Below, in pieces: positions 51,650 to 63,884 of a stretch of 64,000 nucleotides of DNA. The notes under the pieces are model-generated. The model searched no databases. It was given only the letters and a program-made list of their open reading frames with translations, and was not told the DNA's origin. How positions within the stretch are numbered: position 1 is the first letter of the stretch; the number at the start of each line of letters is the position of its first letter. The position numbers and the translations under genes were made by a program. The stretch is from positions 19,120,501 through 19,184,500 of the forward strand of contig OX327684.1 of assembly GCA_946807835.1 (NCBI GenBank), in the 5' to 3' direction. The DNA is from Ailanthus altissimus (Eukaryota > Streptophyta > Magnoliopsida > Sapindales > Simaroubaceae).

Positions 51650-52160
51650 AATCACCCTTTTCTTCCTCTTTTTTAAATTATTGAGATTGTATTAATATTA
51701 AAATTTGTAAAGTAAAAATATAAATTTTATATCTTAATTAATTTAATTTTTTATATGTCAATCTATTTATTTAATGTATAGTTGTTGAACCGTTAATTTA
51801 TTTGTACAATAGAAATTTATACTAATGGACTGATATGCTAAACCTACAATTAACAGACATTATATATGTAGTAACACCAAATACTCTTCTAAATATTTGA
51901 AATGACATTTTTCAATAATTGAGATAATATATTATACCATCTTGAATAATTTAGTAGTAAAAGGTTTTCAGTACATTAATTCTTTATTGAAATAAAAATC
52001 CTAAAATTCGAATTCTGCCGCTATTATATCCAAAATAATAATATTACCCAGTAAAAATATTCAATTAGTCATCAAACCAAGGTGGTAAAATTTCATTGGT
52101 CAGGGAAAACGTATTGTCCAGCCCGAGAACTAGTTAACAATTTCCTCATTATTATTTTCA
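51650..52160 (+). repeat. Copy 1 of a duplicated segment flanking the non-coding element
   Basis: Its end aligns with 57500-57590: AAGGTGGTAAAATTTCATTGG against AAGGTGGCGAGATTTCATTGG, then TGTCCAGCCCGAGAACTAGTTA against TGTCCAAGCTCGAGAAGTAGTTA, and AATTTCCTC in both. Weaker matches extend left through the AT-rich part. Confidence 0.6.
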
Positions 52161-53509
52161 CATGAAAATCAAAATTATTTAATTTCATTGCTTATTTTGG
52201 CACATTTTAAATTGTTATCTTCGAAAAGAAAGAGTTATATGTATATTTCTAATATCGCGTTTACTGATACATTTATATGTACTTTATAAAAAATAGGACG
52301 AGATCAACAAAAATAAAACAAAAGCAGCAAAATAAAATTTATAATATGCGAATCTATATTTATTTAACAAGTTTGATGAGTTTACTTATATGATACCATA
52401 AAATAATAATTTTATAGTAGAAATACATAAGAGGCAAAAAAAATTTAGAGCTAAAAAATAAGCTTCTCCTCCTCCGAATAACATATATATCACCCATTCT
52501 CCTCTCACTCATTGTTGAGAAAATTAATTATTGATTACTCATTGATTGATTGACAACCTTCTTAATAGTTTAGCTATCTTTTTTATGAGGTTTTAAGAAT
52601 ATGAGCGTCATAGAATCTAGGTCGAATTATGATATAATAGAATTTTCTTAATTAAGATTTTTTTTGAAAAAAAGAGTATTGCCAAAATAAGTATAATAAT
52701 TCTCTTATTTGTTTAAAATTTTCTTATAAAGTCCTGTAATAAAGAAAGCCTTTTTTTTTTATCAATTTATAAGTTTTTTCTAAGCTTTTGTGATAAATTG
52801 GGCTTTAGGCCGAAATTTATGGAGAACATAGATTCCTCAGTTTTTATTATTAATTTATTGATAATGAAAATTTTATAATTATAATCTATAGATTGAATAG
52901 GCTCTTTCAAAGTGCTTTTAAAATTTTTGGATGATTAAGTCCCAACTTGACGAGATGCTCTGAAAATTATAGTTCTTGGTTCGAGAGTTTTTTCTCGAGT
53001 TTTATATCTCTTGAAGATATTCAGAAGAAGTGAGTACTCGGTGGTTCTTGTTTCTTGGATGACCCTTGTGAGGTCTCTGAACGAAGTGGGGATTGTCCAT
53101 TGTAAAGGTCCTTAAGTATTTCGTCTTATAAGGGGTTTTCTAGTAATTTTGCCTCTCGTGAAGGAGCCTTCAAGTAATTAGTAGTCATTGGAGCTAATAA
53201 CAATTTAAGTCCTTTGATGGTGCCTTTGGTGGTCAGCTTGAGCAAATCATGTTATTAAACGGTGTTGATGTCAATGACATTTTTTTAGGGTCAAGGACTA
53301 TGGACGAGCTTGTGGATGTCTCTACGCTTAGCGGTGGGTTTTTAAGGAAAGTGGATTAAGGCTAGAGGTGTTGATGCCATCAGCTAATGAGCCTTGGTCC
53401 TTCCATATTTGTTGTACATCTGAAGGTTCTCATGACAATGCAGTCGTTGTCAAAGCTTTCACTTTTATTTTGCACCAGAATTCATTCACTAAGTGCTGAA
53501 AAAAGAACA

Positions 53510-53980
53510 AAAACTCAAGCACCATGAACACAAGAAAATAATGAGTTAAACATTATAAACCTTAGTAGAAAATAAAATTATGAGTACTATAAGTTGAATA
53601 ATAGTAAATCGAGTAGCATGAGCTAAAATAGAATAATAATCTGAGCACTATAGGCTAAAATTCAAGCACCATAGGATGAAAGATAATAATCATCTCAGTA
53701 CTATGGGATGAAAGAGAATAATAATAAGTTGAGTGTCATAGGTTGAAATCTGAGTACCATAGATTGAAAAAGAATAATAATAAGCTAAGCATCTTGAGCT
53801 GAAATCCAAGCACTATAGCATAAAGAGGATAATAATGAGTCAAACATTATGGGCATAAAGTGGATAATAATAAGCCAAGCATTATAGGCTAAAATTCGAG
53901 TGCTTTGGGCATAAAATGGATAATAATAAGTTGAGCACTATAAGTTAAAATTTAAGCTTTATAGCATAAAATGACATTTA
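53510..53980 (+). repeat. Tandem array 1, ~57-bp units
   Basis: Roughly eight degenerate units built from AATAATAATAAG, TGAGCACTATAGG and TGAAATTCAAGCACTATAG. Confidence 0.72.
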
Positions 53981-53984
53981 TATT

Positions 53985-54075
53985 CAAGTGAAGACTTATG
54001 TGGTCTCAAATAAGGACTTATATGACCTTGAATGAGGATTTATGTTGCCTTGAATGAGGGCTTATATGGCCTTTA
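53985..54075 (+). repeat. Tandem array 2, ~27-bp units
   Basis: About four units of the type GAATGAGGGCTTATATGGCCTT. The unit resembles that of array 4. Confidence 0.65.
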
Positions 54076-54079
54076 GGGA

Positions 54080-54345
54080 TAGAAGGACTTTTGTATTGTT
54101 CACCCTATTACGAGGATATTCGAGTCAATCTCCTCTCTAAGTCCTTAAGGGACTAAGAGGCTTTTGTATTGTTCACCCTATTAGGCGGGATATTTAAGTC
54201 ATTCACTTCTTTAGGTCCTCAACAAATAATGACATAGGTTCTGTGTCGTTCTCCTTATTAAAGGGATATTGATTCATTCATCTCTTTAGGTTCTCAATAG
54301 AAATAGACAAAAGAATTTTTGTGTTGTTCACCCTATAATGAGGAT
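54080..54345 (+). repeat. Tandem array 3, ~80-90-bp units
   Basis: Four units, each with TTGTATTGTTCACCCTATTA or a variant, then GGATATTCGAGTCA and CTCTTTAGGTCCTCAA-like sequence. Confidence 0.72.
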
Positions 54346-54939
54346 ATCAAGTCTGTGATGCTTGATGCTCGAGTTTGTTTCAAGCTATCTAAGCACGATC
54401 AGGGTGGTCGGTCAGATAGAGGAGCCGACCGGGTGATTGAGGACAGTGTTAGTGAGATGAGGACTATAAGCTATCTCGATGATACCCATATACCCTTATA
54501 GCTATTGGTCCTAGCTTTGTGAGTTAAATATTATCCATGGGGGAACAACACTTGAAACTTTATAAATAATATTCACTGAATTAAAAGGTCTTTTAAGTGC
54601 CTTTTAATATGATCAGCCAGCATCCTCAACTTGTTATTTTGACACGGTGCTCGAGATCAGGTCTCTTATAGGATAATTAATGCATTGATTATATTCCCTT
54701 TAGTCAATGGTCCTTAGGCCTACGTGATGCAAACGTGTGGTTATAGTGACAATGAGACTTAATTATTTAAAGTTAACACCAATGGCGCACTTAATATTGA
54801 CAAAAAATTTTAAAATGCACGATGTCAGGCAGCTAGATGAATAGTTTTCACTTTTTGAATTTATTATGACACAACGCCATCTAAGAGCGCTGATAGGGAA
54901 TGAAAACATTGTTCTAGTGAAATTCTACTTTGCAAATGC

Positions 54940-55440
54940 AACGCGGACTTAGGCTGTCCTAACAAGGGTTTAAATGGCTTTAAAGAGGGCTTAAGCTATT
55001 TTGAAAAGGACTTGGGCAACCTTGATAAAGGTTTAGGTAGTCTTGAAGAGGTTTTAGGCTGTCTTAAAGAGGGCTTAGACTGCCTTGATGACCTTATGGA
55101 GAACTTAAGCTGCCTTGATGAGGGTTTAAGCTGCCTTAGTAAAAGCATAGGCTATCTCAATTAAGGCTCAGATGTCTTGATAAAGACTTAGGCTGCCTTT
55201 ATGAAGGCTCAAACGTACTTGATAAGGATTTAGACTACCTCAAAGAAGGCTTAGATTGGCTTGATAAAGGCTTAAGTGGCCTTGAAAAGAGTTTAGGTTG
55301 CCTCAATAAAGGCTTACGTTGTCTTAAAAATGGCTCAAGCTACCTCGATAAAGGCTTAAGCTACCTTGAAAATGGCTTAGGCTGCCTTAATGAAGGCTCA
55401 GGCTGCCTCAATAAGTGATGAGAACTTAAGTGGTCTCGAA
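54940..55440 (+). repeat. Tandem array 4, ~27-bp units
   Basis: Nearly twenty consecutive units of the type GGCTTAGGCTGCCTTGATAAA, varied mainly at the GCTGCC and AAGGCT words. A 62-residue open frame starts in its last units (55390) but shows no family motif. Confidence 0.78.
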
Positions 55441-56131
55441 GATAGGGTCTTTGACCTTGTTGAGAAGGTCTTCGGATTTGCAGAAGACCAACTTCTATTA
55501 GAGGCCTATTTGCAAAATTCTACATATATTTTGACCATATTAAAAAATTTTAAGACTATGAGAGAGCTGACTGAATAAAATATTGTTCGGGGCTTGTAAT
55601 ATATATAAAGTATTTAGGCCAAATCTTAAATTTTTAAAAATTTAGGGGGGTCTTAATGGAAAAATCTAATAAAGCCCTTCGATATTCAAAATTTAAAGAT
55701 GGTTAAGTGAAAAAAATATGAATGTAACCCTAATTCCTTCTTTTTCTTTTTCATTTTGCACGACATCCACTTTTTCTTAACCATTGTCAGCCGATCTAAA
55801 TAGTGGTTTGAATGGTAAAGTTTACAAGTTAGTCGTGGTGGTTATGCTTGAGTGTGATAGTGACATTTTGGTGGCAAAGATGGTGGTCAAGGTAGTAAAG
55901 ACAAAAGAGGTTGTGGTCGAGCTTTATGGCCTTTATCTATGATCTTTTTTTTTTGCAATGATAAGCGACAATGTAGCTTGAGTTTGGGTCGCCAAAGATT
56001 GCTGAGTTGATTGATGGGTTCAATGGTGGTGGATAACGATTGGAACAGTGATAGTGAGTGGTGGCAGTGGCTAGCATTGTAGCTTTAGTTCTTTGTATTT
56101 TATTACTTGCTTCTTTTGATTAGAACAACCA

Positions 56132-56345
56132 TGTTGCTCTGGTGGTTCCTACACTGCACTTTGCTTGAATTTCTTTTCAATGGCACGAGTTCAATCCTTG
56201 GAAGCTTATTCTTTTTTTTTTATGATTTCATGTTTCACGGGTTATCTTTATTTATTTGTATTTTTTTGGCATCGTTGGTTGACTCCCTAGTAATTCATCC
56301 AACACATAATGCTTGATTTATTCATGATCTAAGTTCGATCCTCCT
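56132..56345 (+). repeat. Two tRNA-like modules with A and B boxes
   Basis: Module 1 has A-box-like TTGCTCTGGTGG (56134-56145) and B-box-like AGTTCAATCC (56188-56197). Module 2 has TGGCATCGTTGG (56267-56278) and AGTTCGATCC (56332-56341). Spacing between boxes (42 and 53 bases) is in or near the range of tRNA genes. The B boxes are better kept than those at 14653-15095. No cloverleaf was established. Confidence 0.55.
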
Positions 56346-57129
56346 TTTCAACGCCTACTATTTTTGCTGTTTTTCCTCTTTTTTTGAATTTTTCTTGCAT
56401 TTTTTTTTTGAATTCTACTTACATGCTTGTTAGCTTTTAAATTGTTAATTTTTATGATTTTTTGTGTCTTCATGAAGTTTTGTATTTTTTTCATAGACAA
56501 CATTAAATTATTGACCCTAAAATTTAATTATTTTGAAGTCAACAAGTTAAATTTTTTTTTTAGGAAATGATATTGAAATTAATAAAAATAAAAGAAAATG
56601 CAATAAGATACATAATTTACAATGGTTCAGTTTAATATGAGCCTACGTTCATTTTACCGAACTTGATGAGCTAACTCATATGACATTATAGAATAATAAT
56701 TTTATAGCATAAACACATGGAGACTAAACCTTTAGTAAAAAAAAAAAAGCCACTTTTTTATTTATAGGAGTATGAGAAAATTGATTAATGATCACTCATT
56801 GATTGATTGATAACTTTCTTCAGAGTTTAGTCCCTTGTTTATAGGTTGTAGGAGTACGAGGGTTGTAAAATTTCAGTCGAATTATGATATAATAAGATTT
56901 TTTTTAATTATAATTATTTTATTAAATATTTGTTAAAATAAGAATAATAGTTCTTTTATTATAATAAAGACAAACTTTTTTTTTAAAGTTGAAATCTTTT
57001 TAAATTTTTGTGATAAATTGGACTCTAAATCAAAATTCGAGAAAACAATTAATTTTTTTGGTCAAAATTTTAAACATTTTATTTTATCAAATATTAGTCA
57101 AACCTAAAAATTTTTTAATCCTCTTTATA

Positions 57130-57600
57130 ATCACGTGGCGAGTTCAAATCTTGAATTTTTTATTTTTACAATATTAAAAAATTATTGATCAAATTAACCG
57201 AAGCTTGCGTTATATCTTTGTTAATTATTTTTTAATATGTATGAATTTATAATTTCATTGATTATTATTAATATCATCAATTTATTTGTAAAATGTAAAT
57301 TTACGTCCATAAAATTATATGTAAAACATACTATTAACAATTATTTATAATAAATACATCTCTCGAATATGCCCTTGCTAAATTTAAAAAAAAAAGGAAT
57401 TATATATGTTACATCAAATACATTATTAGATAATTGAGTAGTATTGATCACAAAATAATGTTTAGTTAGTTAATACTTACCTAGGGAAATATGAATTATT
57501 GGTTAAAGTGAAGGTGGCGAGATTTCATTGGCAGGAACAACACATGTCCAAGCTCGAGAAGTAGTTAAAAATTTCCTCGAATATTAGTTTCTTTATAATT
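57130..57600 (+). repeat. Copy 2 of the duplicated segment, upstream of the glycosyltransferase
   Basis: Direct-orientation partner of 51650-52160. It ends ~580 bases before the glycosyltransferase start codon, so the duplicated DNA borders that gene's promoter. Confidence 0.6.
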
Positions 57601-57827
57601 ACGACTGCCTCTTTAAACAACGCCGCCAGCCGTAAAATTTGGACGATAAAAACAGCACACAGTGTTTGAAACTCAAAGTCAAAACTGATATCCCAGCATC
57701 CCACAGAGCTAACCCAAAAAAACAAAAAGAACACCACTCCCACAATATTAAAATTCAAGCAGAACAAAAAAAAAAAATCCTGCATCTGATTCAGATTCAC
57801 TCGCATGGTCTTAAAATGAAAAGCTTC

Positions 57828-57834
57828 TATATAA
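57828..57834 (+). promoter_or_regulatory. Candidate TATA box of the glycosyltransferase gene
   Basis: TATATAA in CTTCTATATAAGCATGG, about 350 bases upstream of the start codon at 58183, with the right orientation. No other clear TATA box lies closer. The implied leader would be ~310 bases. Confidence 0.45.
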
Positions 57835-58182
57835 GCATGGCCGTCTTCAGCTATTAGAAATTTCACGGCCTTCTCAAATTTTATGGGTTGACAATCAAAT
57901 TTCATCATCCATCAGTAACAGACTCCAAGCTAGCATGCTCCGGCACAAAGTTTTGTTTTTTGGGGCTTAGATGAAACATTTTCCAGCTAGCAGTGGCGGT
58001 TTCGTGAATTAGAATTAATTCAGGGGTTGATCAAGGAGAAAGCTGCGGTAGAGATTCGGCGAAACCACAAACCAAGGGTGTAAATGAAAAAATCTCAAGC
58101 TAGCCTGGGTTAGTTCATATTTTAGAATTATTCTGGGGATTGAGGTTTCTTTTGATCTTTTTTTTATAATTTGTTTTAGAAG

Positions 58183-61100
58183 ATGAGTCAAGCTCGAGTT
58201 GAGGTCCTGAGTCAGGACCGCTTAAAGTCGTCGAAGATTTTGATCTTTCCATGTGCACCACACGATCTTTTTGCACTTCTTGGGAGACTTCCTCTTATCG
58301 TTTGCTTAATCACGTCAATTTCTCTAGTTCTCTACACGGCCTTTTCGACGACTCAGTCTCGGGGTAACCGTTTCTACTTACACTTACCGGAACCCAAACC
58401 CGTGTCTCCACCCGACCCACACCCCACCAACATTTCCCACATCTTATTTGGCATCAGCGGCTCCGCCGCCACGTGGCACGACAGGATTCGCTACACCAAC
58501 CTTTGGTGGAAACCGAACGAGACGCGTGGCTATGTCTGGCTGGACGAGAATCCCGGAGACTTTAAAAACAGTAAAACCACTCCCTTTGATACGATACCGT
58601 ATAGAGTCTCGGATCCGGGTTGGACCAGGTTCAGGTATTCGAGCTCGAGATCGGCGGTTCGGATCGCCCGAATAATTTGGGACAGTTTTAAACAGAACTT
58701 GCCTCATGTAAGATGGTTTGTTATGGGAGATGATGATACGGTGTTTTTCACTGACAACTTAGTTTCGGTGTTAACGAAGTATGATCATAATCAGATGTGG
58801 TACATTGGTTATAATAGCGAAAGCGTTGAGCAAAATTTGATGCACGCGTACGACATGGCATTTGGTGGCGGTGGATTTGCGGTCAGCTATCCGTTAGCGG
58901 AGAAATTGGTCAAAGCATTGGACGGTTGTCTTGAGAGGTACTATTATTTCTACGGCTCTGATCAGAGGATCTGGGCTTGTATCAGCGAGATTGGAATACC
59001 GTTAACAAAGGAGCGTGGGTTCCACCAGGTACGTACGTTTCTTTCTGATTGCTTTTGCTACTTTGTTTACACGTGGTAAGATTGTGTGGTATTTGATTTT
59101 GAAGTAGTCAAAGGTCCGGGGCATTTTTAAAAGTGGATGTTGTGGGTTCTTTTGAATATGCGGTTCACTGCCGGCAACTTTGGTGATCTAACCGGTGACC
59201 AATCATGTTAACCCAAGCGCCCAACTTTTTGCTTGGGTCAAATTCTGTTCGATTCAATTTCAATTAGAGAGACCCCTCTAAACAAAATGAATCTATTCTA
59301 TTAACACATTTTTTTAATTAGTGTAAGATGACCGACCATATAGCAGCTATATGATATAGCCATCCAGAGTTTTTGTTGTATTCTAAAAATATAGGAATAT
59401 AATAAATACTTAAGATGAATAGCGAAAAAATTTAAAATCTTGATGAAAAAACCCAGTAGACTATAGTATAAAGTTATTTGGTATCACTCTAATGTTCATG
59501 TGTGCAAAATTTTCAAATTATAGATATATGTATGCAAATTACTAGGTTTTCTTTTGCCGACTTGAGAGAGAAAATATGTCCATATAGGAAGACTGCTGAA
59601 AGTTCACGAAGCATCTGTTATTAAGGAACCCACAGAAAATACACGACAAAATCTGTCCCTTCTCACTACGAATATCAAAGAAAATGTCACAGCCAAACCC
59701 TAAGACTTTGAAACTACATGCACAGTTGTGAAAGGTACGTCTCACAACCATGCATCAAACCCAAACTAAAATATACTATATGTTCATAATCAAATATTAG
59801 ATTAGATTAGATTAGCTTGCCTAGTTAGCAAATTAACAATGACCATTAACTTTCTGACAAATTACCTCACCTATAAGCATTATCCGGGAAGTCCTTGTGA
59901 ATAAGATATAATAGCCTTTAATATTTGTGGGTTGTGGGCACCGTGGCCGTGGCTTGAGGTAAAGTTTCATTCTGCTGACAGGGACAAGTAACCATTATCT
60001 ATTGTGGCCAACACTTCCCTTGGCTTCAGGTAAAGTTTCGTAAGGAAAGTAAAAGTGGTACTAGGACCATTTGTCGACGTTTTTAACCTTTTGCAGCTGC
60101 TCCTCAAATGTTTCTGTCTCGTCATCTTGGACCTGCAATTTTACAGAGACTTTGCATGAAAAGGTGACACCTATTGTAGAAACGTGTAGGCAGCTGCTTG
60201 GCTTATATTTTATATCCTAGGTCCATCACGAAACTACAAACCTTTTTAGGATAAAGTTGTACGTCGTTTGCTGGATTGGTAGAGATATAGAGATTAATAA
60301 ATATGTTGGGTGAGATAAATTTAGACAAAAATTAAAAGCATGTTTCCTACCTTAACATAAAAGCAAGTAAATATATTTCTGGAAGGAAATTTAACTCTTC
60401 ATTAAGTCTTTAAAAAAAATTGGGGCTCTTTATGTTCTCAAAATTAAGTTTAATATGTTGTGGGAGGATTTTTCAATTTTCATTGATATTACTCAATGTT
60501 TAATTAAAATATTTTGAGGTCCTCTCTTAGTTTTTCTGTTGGTGGGTCTACCAAGATCTGTGATTTACAGAAAATCACACACTACCAGAATATAATAAAT
60601 AGATCCCCATTATTCTGAAAATTAGATTGCAAATTTCTTGTTAATCGGGAAAAATAAGTACTTTAGGTGTGATTGATAGTGATTTTAGCAAGCAAAAGTG
60701 AACCTTAATATAAAATAGTTTTTTTAGCAAATAAAATAGTTATTTGTTCCTATGATGATGTAAGATTATTCTGTTGACAACTTACCTATTTCTAGTTCCT
60801 AAAAGTTCTTTCATGACTTGTCTTTTTCCTTTCTTATTAAACTCTTTGATCTTTCTTTTTTGTGATGAATTTTTATTTTTAAAATTTTAATATCATTGAA
60901 TAAATTAAATTATTAGAGTCTACTGCTATAAAAATAAAAAATTACTGAGACAAAATAATATAAATTTATTGACAAACATCCGAACTTTAAATTTTCTTTT
61001 ATGTAAAATACACAATAATTTTCAAAATAAGGAGACCAGCCTTATAATTAAGAATAACAAACTAACCTATTGAGGTGGGAGAGTTCTACCCTTGGTAATG

Positions 61101-62177
61101 GGGGACTAATTACCTTCGTGACGGAGGGACAAAAACACTAATAAAATAAAGACAAAAAAAAAATCATCCTCACACAAAAAAAAGTATATACACAAACCAC
61201 CATTTACATTTGCAGCTACAACCGGCGCAATTACAACACAATAACCCTTTCAATTATCCAATAATTACTAATGTACCTAAAAATAGAGTAACAATATGAT
61301 ATTTCTTAAACACTGCCAGTGGTGTTGAATATTAAAAGAAGAAAAAGATGAGTATAAGTTTCAATTTCATTCCTTTTGATCATATTTTTGTAACCTTTTC
61401 AGCTGGATATTAGAGAGGACCCATATGGACTTTTAGCAGCCCATCCGGCTGCGCCACTCGTCTCACTCCACCATATTGACTACTTGCACTCCTTGTTCCC
61501 AAACCGGGCCCAATTAGACTCCTTGGAGTCCCTTATCCATGCATACCGGGTCGACTCGAACCGGATCTTACAGCAAAGTTTGTGCTATGACACGAACCGG
61601 AATTGGTCCATTTCCATCTCATGGGGCTACACCATTCAAATTTACCCTTTTTTGTTATCAGCGAACCTCTTGGCCATGCCGCTGCAAACGTTCAAGACTT
61701 GGCGGAGTTGGAGCCCCGGGCCCTTTGTATTCAACACGCGACCGGTTAGCCCCGACCCATGTGGAAACCCTGTCGTTTATTTTCTGGATCGGGTTGAGAA
61801 TGTGGGCAAGACTGGGACCCGGACCATTTACACTAGATCCGGGCCCAAGTTTGGAAAGGACTGTGATAAAGCAGAGTTTGTGAAGGCTAGGGAAGCGGAG
61901 AGAATTGTTGTGTCTTGTTTGAAAATGGACCCACAATATTGGCACAAGGTTAGTTCTTCATCACTCAAAAAAGCTATTCATACAACTCAAATTTAAGCTT
62001 ATGATTTGTTACCTGTTACTAAATTTGAGTTATTATTAATGTCTGATTGCATTTTTGTTGCGTGAGCAGGCAACACAGAGAGAGTGCTGTGAAGTTATGG
62101 ATGGTGGAAGCATAAAGGATGGCACAACACGAGTAAGGATTAGAAAATGCAGAGCCACAGAAATTATGGCCGTTTAG
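58183..62177 (+). CDS. GT31/DUF604 family beta-1,3-galactosyltransferase-like Golgi glycosyltransferase
   Basis: Join 58183-59028, 61403-61948, 62070-62177: 282 + 182 + 35 codons plus stop, 499 residues, both introns phase 0 with GT-AG borders (GTACGT donor, TTTTCAG acceptor at intron 1). Intron 1 is 2.37 kb, intron 2 only 121 bases. A short cytosolic tail precedes a hydrophobic anchor (about 33-55), giving a type II membrane protein. The Fringe-like catalytic part has HILFGISGSAATWHDR (86-101), the metal-binding DDD in WFVMGDDDTVFF (178-189), and AFGGGGFAVSYPLAEKL (226-242). Exon 2 carries the C-terminal DUF604 part (HPAAPLVSLHHIDY, then a Cys-containing SWGYTIQIYP region). The family transfers sugars onto glycans or glycoproteins in the Golgi; substrate and linkage cannot be read. 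Reading through intron 1 would stop after 298 residues. Confidence 0.93.
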
Positions 62178-62664
62178 AGGTAGATTAGTTGTGTGATACT
62201 TTTACTAGTGTAATTATTCACTGTACACACCACATTAAAAGTTTTCGGATTTGTGAGTTGAAAGCTTTATGTTCCATTTTCACGTCCAATTCCAGTGTAA
62301 ATGCTGAAAGAATCAAAAGTATGTTGGGTAAACCCATTCCATCATGGATGGCAACCCCAAAACATAAACTAATTTTACATGAAGTTCGTCGATGAGCCAT
62401 CATAAATCATTTTTTTAATTATTCATAATATGTGGCCTGTAGTGATAATCATCTGATATATATCATTCAAGTTTACTTTATTGGTCAAATTACATATAAA
62501 GCTCCTTTTCAATTGTATTGAAAGAAAAGCCGAATGTTAGGTACAACATATCAACTTTAATCTCAAAACTCAAGACTGAAAATTGCGGCTGCTGCTGCTG
62601 CAGATGTAGCAATGTCGCTCCCCTTCTCTTTTAGCAACAGGGTCTTACTCGGGAAATAGAAATT
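62178..62664. other. Gap between convergent genes
   Basis: It holds the 3' flanks of the glycosyltransferase (plus) and the pentapeptide-repeat gene (minus). Short frames on both strands at 62189-62403 overlap and are not credible. A (GCT)n-like run lies near 62588-62600. Confidence 0.6.
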
Positions 62665-63884
62665 CTACTTGCAAAGCAATGTGTCACGTGTTGCATTTCC
62701 AGTTGTTGGATTTACCCTAATGAACAAAAAAAAGGTTGCCTTGGTTATAAACATAATTATATCTCAGAAGAAATCAGTGCAATAATAAATTCAACTTACC
62801 CATCTGCAAGTTTGCACAGATATTCCCGTTGATCATCTCTCAAAGGCACATCTGTGAAGTCTGACATTACACAAGGCAATCAGCCAAAACTAAATACTGC
62901 AGGATGTGAGAGAGATCATTCTTGAGTTATCAAATGTAACAAATGCTAGGCATCCAAGAGAAATAAGTCTTTCCAAAGCTTTCAGTTGCGTATGGAATCT
63001 CAAATACAATTTTCAAAACGAAGAAAGAGGGCTCTTTTGTTGATTAAATTCAACCTATAATGGGATTAAAATCTTCCATGCTCTAGAACATCACTCAAAA
63101 AGAACTATAATGATCTCTAAGAATCCATCATATGTACGAATAAGATGTACTAGTAGAGCCACGATCATGCATTTGAATAACATATATGAATATGGAGTTG
63201 GTTTCTCAGTGTTTATCCACTTTCAAAAATCATAATTTGTATCAAGAAAAAAGGAAAAGAAGCTATCTGCAGTCTTGACCCCTGAAATAAACAGTTTAGT
63301 TACCAAAAGCAAATTCATTACAAGGTCTTGTTTCTACATACCAGCACCAGTTATGTTTGATCCCTTGAAAGATGTGTTGCCGGTAGTGAGTGCACCTTCC
63401 AAGTTAGCATTACTCAAGTTAGCCTGACAAAATTACCAAGTACGTGCATTAAAACTTCTGAGAAATCACTAATATTATATGTTGGCGTAATACTAATGGT
63501 CAAAATCAATAAAGGATGCAAATCCACAGCTACAAATAGCTGAAATCAGACAGAAAGTATAAGATGGCTAGCGCTGTCTCATAAACTGTAACTGCATTAA
63601 ACAGACGATGCTGCAGGGTCCAGAAATAGTGCAGAAGGGTTGTAAACCATTCACATCAAATGTTCTGTGATCACATAGTGAAACTGCATCCAACCAATAT
63701 AAACCGTATAAATCAAATACCAGTGATTGAAAAATATTTTCCCAAGAAACAGACAAGGGGCAGGAAGTGGAAAATGGATTTCTTAAAAAACGAATTAGGC
63801 ATCAAACATTCGATAAAATCACCTTTGTCACATTTGCCAAAGAAAAGTCAGCACCTCTGAGATCAGCATCTGAAAGATCAGCCC
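62665..63884 (-). CDS. Pentapeptide-repeat protein, thylakoid-lumen type, 3' exons only
   Basis: Four exons are visible on minus: 63884-63823, 63423-63342, 62860-62800, 62716-62665, with GT-AG borders and matching phases; the 5' part lies beyond the right edge. They read ADLSDADLRGADFSLANVTK, ANLSNANLEGALTTGNTSF, KGSNITGA, then DFTDVPLRDDQREYLCKLAD and GVNPTTGNATRDTLLCK, stop. The A(D/N)LxX five-residue periodicity defines the right-handed beta-helix fold. The capped tail with two cysteines (in REYLCKLAD and TLLCK) resembles the plant thylakoid-lumen members (TL15/TL17/TL20.3 group). The transit peptide that would prove lumen targeting is not in the window. The role of these proteins is poorly defined. 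It is convergent with the glycosyltransferase, 487 bases apart. Confidence 0.85.

Larger units (their letters stand above)
52270..57040 (+). mobile_element. Large non-coding element with LTR-like direct repeats (LARD-like)
   Basis: 52270-52850 and 56565-57040 are diverged direct repeats sharing GATGAG-T-ACTTATATGA, AATAATAATTTTATAG, TCATTGATTGATTGA, TCGAATTATGATATAATA and TTTTGTGATAAATTGG. The left copy is about 100 bases longer. The ~3.7 kb between has no recognisable gag, pol or transposase. It contains four tandem arrays (53510-55440) and two tRNA-like modules (56132-56345). Its small open frames (54319-54501, 55390-55578, 56107-56316) follow array or AT-rich sequence and lack known motifs. 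A LARD-type LTR element is the simplest label. Confidence 0.55.

Noticed and set aside
55390..55578. 62-residue frame after tandem array 4
   Set aside because: It starts within array units and has no motif; not supported as a gene.
58444..58707. Open frames on both strands overlapping the glycosyltransferase exon
   Set aside because: Shadows of the GC-richer coding sequence; the plus-strand DUF604 frame has the motifs.
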